A stretch of 16,927 nt of DNA from Euryarchaeota archaeon UBA552 (lineage in GTDB: Archaea > Thermoplasmatota > Poseidoniia > Poseidoniales > Thalassarchaeaceae). The first letter of the stretch is position 1. Each line of letters opens with the position of its first letter. A model generated the notes under the pieces. The model was not told where the DNA came from, ran no database searches, and saw only the letters and a list, made by a program, of their open reading frames with translations. A program made the position numbers and the translations under genes. Shown here in pieces: positions 8,291 through 15,414 of the stretch. Location of the stretch: contig DAMH01000003.1 of NCBI GenBank assembly GCA_002499585.1, positions 2,875 to 19,801 of the forward strand, read 5' to 3'.

Positions 8291-8351
8291 TTGTCTTCCA
8301 CGTCGAACCACTGGGCCGATAGCGAGCCCCTAACACTATGGTCCTAGGCCG

Positions 8352-8594
8352 ATGTGGCTACCTTACGTGAACAAAGAGAACGCAGATATGATTTTTGTTT
8401 TGATGCGGCGTGCGGGTGACAATTTGAAGGGTAGGCTTCCCCCATCTAGAAATCATCCTGGCGGGCGGAACCCATATGCTCACGTAGCAACGTGCATCAA
8501 ACAAAAGTTCGGAATGTCATACAAGGATGTACCAGATGGGCAGTTCTCTGATTTGGTTCAATTTATACAGTATATCGAAGAAAACCCCATGTGA
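8352..8594 (+). CDS. Small protein of unknown function (80 aa)
   Basis: I do not recognise this gene with confidence. The product is basic in its middle (residues 19-40, with an RNHPGGRN stretch) and has a probably helical C-terminal half ending in FIQYIEENPM. The pattern KFGMSYKDVPDGQF in that half loosely resembles the C-terminal helical domain of some phage ORF6C-type proteins; this is a weak resemblance from memory. It lies 61 bases after tsr3 on the same strand and ends 33 bases before the convergent metG stop. No Shine-Dalgarno or TATA element is obvious. It is the only long frame in this stretch on either strand, and an in-frame stop at 8331 limits any extension. Confidence 0.6.
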   Translation: MWLPYVNKENADMIFVLMRRAGDNLKGRLPPSRNHPGGRNPYAHVATCIKQKFGMSYKDVPDGQFSDLVQFIQYIEENPM

Positions 8595-8627
8595 TCCATC
8601 TAATCTTCAATTGCATTGAGGTCTGGA

Positions 8628-10790
8628 TTACCTCACGTTGGAGCCCGGACTTATGTTTCCATCCGGCCGAAGTAGCCGGACGGCGCCGTGACCGTCATCG
8701 GCTGCCAACAACATCCCCTCGGACATTACTCCACGCAGTTTCCTAGGCTCAAGATTGGCGACGAAGACGACTAGCGAGTCCATGAGCTGATTTTTCTTGT
8801 AGTGTTCTTTCAGCCCGGCGCACACTGTTCTTTCATTTCCATCGCCCTCGCTGATCCTGACAACGTACAACCTGTCCGCATTCGGGTGATCATCAACAGC
8901 TACCACCCTACCTATCCGAAGGTCAACAGAAGCAAACGTGTCATAGTCAATGAAGGCCACACCTTCTACGGATTCATTCTCCTTCTTGGTCTTGTCTGAT
9001 ACTATTTCATTTTCCATTACTTCATCAATGTCTAAGCGTGCAAACAACGGCATGGAATCCGGCAAATATGCGGGCCTGTTGTCTCTTTCCATTGCATCGT
9101 CCCATAATTGCTCACTTGGAGAACCGGGCTCCCCGATCATTAACCACAGCCTCTTGGATTGAAAGGGCATGAATGGGTATGTCAGTATGGACAACACCCT
9201 GAGGGAATGCCAAGCAGCAGACAACGGGCCAAGTGCCTTCAGCCTCACAGAGGGATCATCAGATTTGAGGTAGGCCCATGGCTCGGATCTCTGTAGGAAC
9301 CCATTTCCTTCCTGGGCTACATCCATTATCTTCCTCAAAGCTTCCTTGAATCTCTGTCTCTCCATGGATTCCATAGCGCCTGTCACCTTTTCGTGTATAA
9401 ATTCCATGAAATCGGGGTAGGCTTCCAAGCCAGGGTATTCAAATATCGGGTTCTGGATACCATCCGCACTAGCTCTCTTCACGAGTGAGGTAACCCTGTT
9501 TACGTAATTCCCGTATGTTCCGATCAACTCATTGTTTACCTTGTCAACATAATCCCTCCATCTGAAATCAGTATCATGGAGTTCAGGCATGTTCACAGTT
9601 AAGTGGTACCTAATGGAGTCAGGATCGTACCTCTCCAAAAAAGTCGGTAACCAAACAGCGTGCTTCCTACTTGTTGAAAATTGGTCTCCGGACAGCATCA
9701 AATACTCATTTGAGGCAACATTGTCCTCAAGGTGCAAGACATTATTTTCGTCTCGCCCCGAGTTGATTGCCATCAATATAGCAGGCCATATTATTGTGTG
9801 GAAGGGAATGTTGTCTTTCCCCATGAAGTAGATGTGCTTTTGTTTGCCGTTTTCTATCCACCAATCTCGCCATGAGTCCTTTGACCCCCCAGATTCTTTG
9901 GCAATTCTCTCAGCCCATATTCTACCACATGTAAGGTAGCCCTGAACTGCATCGAACCAAACGTAAACTCGCTTTTTCTCCCATTCTTCTCCAGACAGCG
10001 GGATCTTGACCCCCCACTCTATATCTCGAGTTACGGCTCTGGGCCTGAGTCCCATGTCCAACCAATTCTTCGTCATCGATCTGACATTTGGCTTCCAAAC
10101 ACCCCTCCTTGATAATGAATGTGAACGCAATTGCTCTTGTAGGATGTCCAGTCTGAAGAACAGGTGTTCTGTTTCCCTGACTTCGACAGGGGATTCCGGA
10201 TCTAATTTTGAAACTGGATTCTTCAATTCGTGGGCCTCGTACGTCGAACCGCATTGGTCACACTGATCCCCTCGGGCGCCATCAGCAGAGCAGACAGGGC
10301 AAACTCCGTGGACATACCGATCTGGCAGGAACCTGACAACATCTCCATCTTCGACTGAGCAGAACTGTTCCATGGAATTTTTGACAAGGTACCCTCCAGC
10401 TTCCAGGTCCATCATTATCTCCTGGACCAGCTCGTGATGTCGTTTATCCGATGTCCTGCCGTACAATGTGCCTCCGTAATCGATACCACGGGCATCGACG
10501 TTATCAGCCCATGAACAGCCTAGTCTTATGAGTGAATCAAGGATATCGTCGTGATTCTGATCAACTACTTCTTGGGGATCAAGTCCAGATTCCTCAGCTG
10601 TGACTGTAATAGGGGTTCCATGCTCATCTGAGCCACTTAGCATCAACACTTTCCTCCCTCTCATTCGCTCATACTTGTACTGGATATCTGCGGGGAGGCA
10701 ATTCCCTGCGACATGTCCTAAATGAAGGGGGCCATTCGCATATGGCCATGCCATGAAAATAGCAACATACTCGTCCCGTCCCGCTTCCAT
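8628..10790 (-). CDS. metG: Methionyl-tRNA synthetase with fused C-terminal tRNA-binding domain
   Basis: Class I synthetase that charges tRNA-Met, initiator and elongator, in the cytoplasm. The Rossmann core begins with MAWPYANGPLHLGH, with the HIGH equivalent HLGH at 23-26. A zinc knuckle has Cys164/Cys167 and Cys177/Cys180. The KMSKS loop reads QFSTSR (370-375), so neither canonical lysine is present. The anticodon-binding helical domain follows. Residues about 612-720 are an EMAPII/Trbp111-like OB fold (DLRIGRVVAVDDHPNADRLYV) that helps bind tRNA and dimerise; in several archaea it is a separate gene, here it is fused (720 aa). The ATG at 10790 sits about 26 bases after a TATA-like element. 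A later ATG (residue 13) would remove N-terminal residues preceding the first strand. Confidence 0.96.
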   Translation of the reverse strand: MEAGRDEYVAIFMAWPYANGPLHLGHVAGNCLPADIQYKYERMRGRKVLMLSGSDEHGTPITVTAEESGLDPQEVVDQNHDDILDSLIRLGCSWADNVDARGIDYGGTLYGRTSDKRHHELVQEIMMDLEAGGYLVKNSMEQFCSVEDGDVVRFLPDRYVHGVCPVCSADGARGDQCDQCGSTYEAHELKNPVSKLDPESPVEVRETEHLFFRLDILQEQLRSHSLSRRGVWKPNVRSMTKNWLDMGLRPRAVTRDIEWGVKIPLSGEEWEKKRVYVWFDAVQGYLTCGRIWAERIAKESGGSKDSWRDWWIENGKQKHIYFMGKDNIPFHTIIWPAILMAINSGRDENNVLHLEDNVASNEYLMLSGDQFSTSRKHAVWLPTFLERYDPDSIRYHLTVNMPELHDTDFRWRDYVDKVNNELIGTYGNYVNRVTSLVKRASADGIQNPIFEYPGLEAYPDFMEFIHEKVTGAMESMERQRFKEALRKIMDVAQEGNGFLQRSEPWAYLKSDDPSVRLKALGPLSAAWHSLRVLSILTYPFMPFQSKRLWLMIGEPGSPSEQLWDDAMERDNRPAYLPDSMPLFARLDIDEVMENEIVSDKTKKENESVEGVAFIDYDTFASVDLRIGRVVAVDDHPNADRLYVVRISEGDGNERTVCAGLKEHYKKNQLMDSLVVFVANLEPRKLRGVMSEGMLLAADDGHGAVRLLRPDGNISPGSNVR

Positions 10791-10812
10791 GGCAGTATAC
10801 CCTCGACAGCCA

Positions 10813-10820
10813 CATATTTA
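10813..10820 (-). promoter_or_regulatory. TATA box of metG, predicted leaderless transcript
   Basis: The minus strand reads CTCC followed by TAAATATG, like a BRE/TATA pair. Its centre is 26-27 bases before the metG ATG, the normal archaeal TATA-to-start-site distance, so transcription would begin at or next to the ATG. A GAGGG lies 9 bases before the ATG but would fall outside such a transcript. Confidence 0.6.
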
Positions 10821-10891
10821 GGAGATGGGCATTCCCGAGGGTCTGGAGCAACGCAACCCCATGCAACCCACCAAGGTCAAAAACAACCATC

Positions 10892-10896
10892 GGAGG
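10892..10896 (+). promoter_or_regulatory. Shine-Dalgarno site deciding a GTG start
   Basis: GGAGG 10 bases before the GTG at 10907. It supports that non-ATG start for the CNNM-like membrane protein, whose first membrane helix begins only a few residues later. Confidence 0.6.
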
Positions 10897-10906
10897 AACC
10901 ACTAAA

Positions 10907-11953
10907 GTGACTCCTGAAGCAGCGATTCTAATCTACGGGAGCGTAGCATTGGGTGTATCATTTCTTTGTTCCATCCTCGAGGCGGTGCTGCTGAGTACTA
11001 CCAGGGGCCACATAATCGCCTTGGAAAATAGGATGCCCACCACTGCAAAGAGGTGGCTTTCATTCAAGGACGACCCCGAGCGTCCATTGACAGCTATCCT
11101 CACATTGAATACCATAGCCCACACTGTGGGTGCATTGGGGGTCGGTTCTCAGGTTGAGAAAGCCTACCCTGGCGAATATGCCCTGGCACTGGCCTCAACT
11201 ATCCTTACTCTACTGGTCCTACTTCTTTCAGAAATACTCCCAAAGACTATCGGCACCCTCTACTGGAGACGACTCACTCTCAGTTCTGGCGCCATTCTAC
11301 ACTCGATGACGATCCTGCTCGCTCCAATAGTATGGCCCATAGAAAAAACCCGCAAACTCCTACCCAGCGTCAAAGAGGAGTCGATGACGAGAGACGAGAT
11401 CTCAGTCATTGCTGACATCGCCGAAGAGACGGATGTAATTGACGAGCGAGAGGAGAGCGTCATACAGAACCTCTTGATGCTCAAGGACATGACTGTCGGC
11501 TCCATAATGACCCCCCGAACCGTGATGACCTCGGTTGAATCGCACGAAACTGTAGGCTCAATCATAGAGAGGATACCAGTTATGGTTCATGGTCGAATGC
11601 CCGTCTTCGATGACGATGCTGTAGTTGGCATGGTCCTACGGTCTGACATATTGCGGAGGGCGGCTGACGATCAGTTCGAACCCAAAATGAGTGACATAAT
11701 GAGGCCCATATCCAGTGTTCTTCATGGCAACTCGATTGACGACTCGTTAAGGGTAATGTTGGAAAATAGAGTTCAAATTCTCACCGTGGAAGAGGAATTT
11801 GGGACCATTATTGGCCTCGTCACCATGGAGGATGTGATCGAGACGTTGTTGGGTGTCGAGATCGTAGACGAGGCTGACATCGAGGGAATAGAGGAAGGTG
11901 CTGTGCGTGAGGACATGCGCGAGCTGGCCATGATGAAGCGAGAAGAGGAATAG
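10907..11953 (+). CDS. CNNM/CorC-like membrane protein with DUF21 and two CBS domains
   Basis: An integral membrane protein of the CNNM (DUF21) family, whose members are implicated in Mg2+ transport or efflux. The 348-aa product has a DUF21 membrane region with hydrophobic segments at about 5-30, 61-82, 91-116 and 123-144. It carries the family SEILPK motif (108-113) and an SxxEAxLLS-type segment in the first helix. A linker leads into a CBS pair (about 195-255 and 262-320), which in relatives senses adenine nucleotides. The C-terminal CorC/HlyC domain found in many bacterial members is missing; the protein ends in an acidic tail. The start is GTG, supported by GGAGG. It is divergent from metG and ends 3 bases from the convergent stop at 11957. 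Substrate is inferred only from the family. Confidence 0.88.
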   Translation: MTPEAAILIYGSVALGVSFLCSILEAVLLSTTRGHIIALENRMPTTAKRWLSFKDDPERPLTAILTLNTIAHTVGALGVGSQVEKAYPGEYALALASTILTLLVLLLSEILPKTIGTLYWRRLTLSSGAILHSMTILLAPIVWPIEKTRKLLPSVKEESMTRDEISVIADIAEETDVIDEREESVIQNLLMLKDMTVGSIMTPRTVMTSVESHETVGSIIERIPVMVHGRMPVFDDDAVVGMVLRSDILRRAADDQFEPKMSDIMRPISSVLHGNSIDDSLRVMLENRVQILTVEEEFGTIIGLVTMEDVIETLLGVEIVDEADIEGIEEGAVREDMRELAMMKREEE

Positions 11954-11956
11954 CCT

Positions 11957-12778
11957 TCATTCCAGATTCGGATTGTCCTCTTCCTTCTCAGATAGCAATC
12001 CTCTCTTCTCGGCATAGTCGCTTAGCTGGTCCAACCTCTTCAACCAGCCCTTGGATGAACCAGTCTTCGTGGATCTGACAAGCCATACTCCTCCGAATAT
12101 CCTCTCCCAGAGCCCCCTCTTGGCCATAGAAAACTTACTCAGCATCCAGTCCAACGTCAGGGGGATGAGAAGAAGGAGACCTATCACCCTGAAGACTGCT
12201 GATCCAGTCGAGTCCCCTAAAGGCGAAGATAGGTCAGAAAGTATGGTCAATGCGGTCACGACACCGATGAGTGCAAATGGAAAGTTGAGGCCTTTTAGGA
12301 ATGTGTAGGCCCAAGAGGCGTTATTTCCAGCTGACGTGACGAACTTCGTCCTAGAAACGATATTGCCCACAGTGCGGTTGAATCTCGATGGTAAAAACCC
12401 GACGTTACCGATGTACAAGAGCATACCACCAATGATGAAATACGTAGCATCGAAATCCGTGCCCCAAGCGAATATCCCGACAACAGGGAACATCCACCCG
12501 TAACATACCAGTACATCGACCATCCTTCTAAATGCCAGTTGACCGCTTGTTGGCTGTTCGAAGCCTGTTGGAAATGAGGGTAGGTCTTCCACAGTTTTCT
12601 GAGGTTTTCCCTTCTTCTCCTTGGTAGCTCTTCGCCGAGAGAATCTAGATTCTTTTTTTGGTTTATCCTGTTTCTTTGGCTCAGGTGAAACCTTCTTAGA
12701 TTGGGGTTTCTGAACAGCCTTCTTCTTCTCTTCGTCCCCGGGTTCCTTTCCCGACTCAGCCTTCTCAAGTAAGCCCAT
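11957..12778 (-). CDS. Multispanning membrane protein with a Lys-rich N-terminal tail
   Basis: I do not recognise the family. The 273-aa product starts with about 65 residues that are very rich in Lys, Glu and Pro and probably disordered. About four hydrophobic segments follow at roughly 87-106, 112-130, 164-182 and 194-216, and then a charged C-terminal tail. The basic N-terminus is likely cytoplasmic by the positive-inside rule. There is no signal peptide. It begins 9 bases after the EF-hand gene, with GAGG 7 bases before the ATG, so the two are probably one operon and may act together at the membrane. Its stop nearly touches that of the convergent CNNM-like gene. Confidence 0.8.
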   Translation of the reverse strand: MGLLEKAESGKEPGDEEKKKAVQKPQSKKVSPEPKKQDKPKKESRFSRRRATKEKKGKPQKTVEDLPSFPTGFEQPTSGQLAFRRMVDVLVCYGWMFPVVGIFAWGTDFDATYFIIGGMLLYIGNVGFLPSRFNRTVGNIVSRTKFVTSAGNNASWAYTFLKGLNFPFALIGVVTALTILSDLSSPLGDSTGSAVFRVIGLLLLIPLTLDWMLSKFSMAKRGLWERIFGGVWLVRSTKTGSSKGWLKRLDQLSDYAEKRGLLSEKEEDNPNLE

Positions 12779-12787
12779 GTTGTAACC

Positions 12788-13825
12788 TCACTGCAAAGCC
12801 TCGCCCATAATCTTGTAGTGTTCAAAATCGTCAGATTGTGTAAAAGCCTCGATTTCAGAGGGGGGCAGATCCCCCAATACCTCGTTAATCAAACCAAAGA
12901 ATTCTTTTCTGTCAGACTCAGGGGAGTGGTGAGGATCAGTTCCGACCTTTTTGTATAATTCATAGGCTGGAGATTCGGTGAAAGAATCGATAAATTCCTT
13001 GCTTTGATTACCCAGTAGATTGTCGACGATTGTAAAAAACTGTGCGAAATCGTCATTGGCTTTCTTGAGCATGGTAATTGCCTCTGCGAACTCTGAGAAC
13101 TCCATCGTACCACTGTCATCGACGTCTGCAGTTTCAAAGAACTCGATCAGCTCCCATTCCTCGAATGAGGAAAGCATATCATTGCTTATTCCAGTTGCCT
13201 CGGATATCTTGTTGATGAATGCATCTTCATCCATTGAGTCAATGAACTCCTGCAAGGTCAAATGGTCTGTATCCTTTGGTTTCTGTATCAGCTCAACCTT
13301 GGGAGCAATGTCTCGGACGACCTGTTGTTGTTCTTTCCGCATTACAATGATCTCCCTGTCCAGTTCCGAGCCAAATCTGTCAGAGAAACGGTTCAACAGT
13401 GAGCCTCTGTCACCTTTCGCTATTCTGTCGATATGCCCATACATGCCATCTATCCCTTCACCTCCAATCTTTGCCTCCTTCCTGGCACTCCAAAGGGATT
13501 CCAGATCTTTTTCGTCTGGTTGGGCCTGTTTTTTTGACCATTCCTGATCAAATTCCCCCAACTCGGTTTTTTTGACTGATCCTTGACCGCCCCCTATCGG
13601 GACAAGCCTATCGTAATCCTCGATTTCCGCACCAGGCGGGGGAGGAGGAGTAGGGATGGGTGGCAAATCTCCCAATGAATGGCCATCTGCCAAGGGGGGA
13701 GGTGGTGGGGGCGGGGGTGGAATTGGTGTAGTTTTGCCCTTCTTCTTACGTCTTGGGATAATACCCATAAAGATCGCTGGCGGTATTTGCTGTTTCAAGG
13801 TTCTCTGTAAATGGAGGTCTTTCAT
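12788..13825 (-). CDS. EF-hand protein with polyproline N-terminus and a duplicated C-terminal module
   Basis: Function unknown. The N-terminal part is basic then proline-rich: nine prolines at 36-44 and five at 60-64, written with mixed Pro codons. A central region (about 90-215) is charged and helical. Residues 234-245 (DVDDSGTMEFSE) form a canonical calcium-binding EF-hand loop with acidic positions 1, 3 and 12 and Gly at 6, preceded and followed by helices. The tail holds two copies of a module at about 263-297 and 309-343 (FF...LG...FT.S...E.YK..G), offset by 46 residues. There is no signal peptide or membrane helix. The ATG at 13768 (residue 20, MGIIPRRKKKGK) is a credible alternative start; neither has a clear Shine-Dalgarno. 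It lies upstream of, and close to, the membrane-protein gene. Confidence 0.8.
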   Translation of the reverse strand: MKDLHLQRTLKQQIPPAIFMGIIPRRKKKGKTTPIPPPPPPPPPLADGHSLGDLPPIPTPPPPPGAEIEDYDRLVPIGGGQGSVKKTELGEFDQEWSKKQAQPDEKDLESLWSARKEAKIGGEGIDGMYGHIDRIAKGDRGSLLNRFSDRFGSELDREIIVMRKEQQQVVRDIAPKVELIQKPKDTDHLTLQEFIDSMDEDAFINKISEATGISNDMLSSFEEWELIEFFETADVDDSGTMEFSEFAEAITMLKKANDDFAQFFTIVDNLLGNQSKEFIDSFTESPAYELYKKVGTDPHHSPESDRKEFFGLINEVLGDLPPSEIEAFTQSDDFEHYKIMGEALQ

Positions 13826-13917
13826 TTGATTAAGAGGTGGATATTCATACCGCCATCTTCAGCCTGAATGCCCTCTGAGAAATTGTTGGGAGGGCTGTCA
13901 CTACCCCCTCGCGCGCA

Positions 13918-15120
13918 CTATGTTGCTAATTCAGCCCAGCCTTTCAACTGTAGGAACATGGCCATTCCTTCATCGACGACATACTCATCACCAGAACTGC
14001 CTTCAATCTCCCTGTGGCCAATCATTGCCCTGACATCGTTCACCAGTAGCCTCACTTTCTTGTCCTCGGATCCGCCAAACACAACTGCTTCTTTCAGCGG
14101 ATCGAAGAAATTAGAGGAGTCGGGATCGAGCCTCTCGAACGGAATTTCAGTGACTCTTAGTCCAGATTTGCCATGTAGACTACCCACGTGTCTTATCACT
14201 CTCTTGACATCGACGGTAACATTCTCATCAGTCTCGCCACCTATAACCGAGACAGAGGCGTTGGCCCGTACCAGGGACCAGAAGAGGCTGGTTCCGGACT
14301 CACCGAAGACCTTCAAGGATCTGTTGTCCCGCAATCTCTGGACATGATCCCGGCTTGAGGCCCTTTCGACCAGCTCCTGCATCTTTGGACGACTAACCGG
14401 GTGACCCTGGGATCGGGCCTGTTCCATAAGACTCGAAATGGACGGCGCCCCCTCCAAACCTTCGGCCGTTGCTGACAGCATTTTCGATATCCTGTCAACA
14501 CCGTCGTCCAACCTCCTCGACCAGCCCGAGTTATCGTTCTTAGTCGATGACACATCCAAACCAACCCCCCGGATATAGGTAACAATCTCCCGTCTGGCAT
14601 TGGAGTCTAGGTGGAATAGAGCGGGATCTCTGAGGTGAATGTGAAATCCACGGTGCCCGGAAAATGTGAATTGAGAATATTCTTTCTTGAAACCGAATTC
14701 GGGCTCTAGAAAGTCATTCCACAAGGACCATGCTTGTTCTTGTATTGAGTTTATCAAGGAGGGGAAATCCGTGTAACTGATACCGTGAAGGTGGTCCCCA
14801 TCAAGGTCAAAGATCAGGTCTGCACCTCGCCATCCCTTGTCTGCCATCTTCCTCTCCGACGGGTCTTCGTAGTATGCTGTGGAGTGAAAACAGGAGTGCG
14901 GAAACCTCTGAACCAGATATGTGTGTAAAGAAGTAGGATCTGAAAAAGCGCGATGTCTATCCATTGGCCTGTCACCCCACGGCATGAACATCCACTCCCT
15001 CCTTCTGAGGCGTGGTGGGATCCAGAGGTCACTTGGGCTCAACGATCTGTAGAAATCCGCAAATCTAGACCCGATCCGGCTCCAACCCTTTGCCACAACA
15101 CCCACAGTGGGGGAAGGCAC
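13918..15120 (-). CDS. priS: DNA primase small (catalytic) subunit PriS
   Basis: Catalytic subunit of the archaeal/eukaryotic-type primase that makes replication primers together with PriL. The metal-binding pair Asp105/Asp107 lies in LIFDLDGDH. The nucleotide-binding motif SGHRGFHIHL is at 154-163. The third Asp is probably Asp304, before VIRHVGSLHGKSGL with the conserved SLH. The zinc-knuckle Cys residues that follow the DxD motif in Pyrococcus-type PriS are absent: the whole protein has one Cys (77). At 400 aa it is somewhat long. The start is GTG at 15120; the ATG at 15122 is out of frame, and GTG codons at residues 6 and 9 are alternatives. No Shine-Dalgarno is visible. A short ORF ends 12 bases upstream in the same reading frame. 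Confidence 0.93.
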   Translation of the reverse strand: MPSPTVGVVAKGWSRIGSRFADFYRSLSPSDLWIPPRLRRREWMFMPWGDRPMDRHRAFSDPTSLHTYLVQRFPHSCFHSTAYYEDPSERKMADKGWRGADLIFDLDGDHLHGISYTDFPSLINSIQEQAWSLWNDFLEPEFGFKKEYSQFTFSGHRGFHIHLRDPALFHLDSNARREIVTYIRGVGLDVSSTKNDNSGWSRRLDDGVDRISKMLSATAEGLEGAPSISSLMEQARSQGHPVSRPKMQELVERASSRDHVQRLRDNRSLKVFGESGTSLFWSLVRANASVSVIGGETDENVTVDVKRVIRHVGSLHGKSGLRVTEIPFERLDPDSSNFFDPLKEAVVFGGSEDKKVRLLVNDVRAMIGHREIEGSSGDEYVVDEGMAMFLQLKGWAELAT

Positions 15121-15132
15121 ATCAAGATGGCG

Positions 15133-15357
15133 TTATTCCATTCGTAGGCCAGGGACGGGCTTAGGCTCTGATGACGACTCTGCTCCTGTAAGTTCTAGGT
15201 AAGCCTCGTACGAGAGGTACTCTCCATTGTGAACTATCGCCTCTGAAAATTTCAGGGGCTTGCCCGTCTTAGCGCACTTTGGCCCTAGCTGCCCGGTGGC
15301 AGTGGACAGTCGTTCTGGGTCAGGCATGTGGATACGAGGAGGGCGGTTATACTTCAT
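15133..15357 (-). CDS. Small protein of unknown function (74 aa) upstream of priS
   Basis: Not recognised. The product is hydrophilic, with an N-terminal KYNRPPRIHMPDPER stretch and a middle segment KCAKTGKPLKFSEAIVHNG followed by EYLSYEAYLELTG. The latter has a LIM-like flavour, but only one Cys is present so a zinc site is unlikely. It sits between a TATA-like element (TATAAAT, centre about 34 bases upstream of its ATG) and priS, 12 bases away and in the same reading frame, so it would be the first gene of a priS transcript. Support is position and spacing only. It could be a chance ORF in a 5' leader. Confidence 0.5.
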   Translation of the reverse strand: MKYNRPPRIHMPDPERLSTATGQLGPKCAKTGKPLKFSEAIVHNGEYLSYEAYLELTGAESSSEPKPVPGLRME

Positions 15358-15386
15358 GATGACGCATCCACAACACTGCCAAGGCG

Positions 15387-15394
15387 ATTTATAC
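15387..15394. promoter_or_regulatory. TATA element between divergent mqnD-like and priS units
   Basis: The plus strand reads GATTTATACC and the minus strand GGTATAAATC. The centre is about 24-25 bases before the mqnD-like ATG at 15415, as expected for a leaderless plus-strand transcript. It is about 34 bases before the ATG at 15357 on the other strand, which would leave a leader of roughly 8 bases. I see no second TATA candidate in this 57-base gap, so both directions may use the same element. Confidence 0.6.
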
Positions 15395-15414
15395 CACCCC
15401 TCTCTCCTAAGGTC

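Noticed and set aside
12295..12825. Minus-strand ORF of 176 aa in another frame
   Set aside because: It overlaps the Lys-rich membrane-protein gene; the Arg-rich product is what a frame shift of Lys-rich codons gives.
13020..13547. Plus-strand ORF of 175 aa, Ser-rich
   Set aside because: Antisense to the EF-hand gene; Ser richness is the complement of its acidic and helical codons.
13690..13725. G-rich plus-strand tract as a possible G-quadruplex element
   Set aside because: It is fully explained by the Pro codons of the EF-hand gene on the other strand, and the G runs are unevenly spaced.
13826..13917. Possible promoter with TATGAATA upstream of the EF-hand gene
   Set aside because: Its centre is only about 20 bases before the first ATG and it does not fit either candidate start well; kept as unresolved.
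15328..15414. Extension of the mqnD-like frame to an earlier ATG
   Set aside because: It would run through the TATA element and the divergent ORF; the family N-terminus begins at the ATG at 15415.
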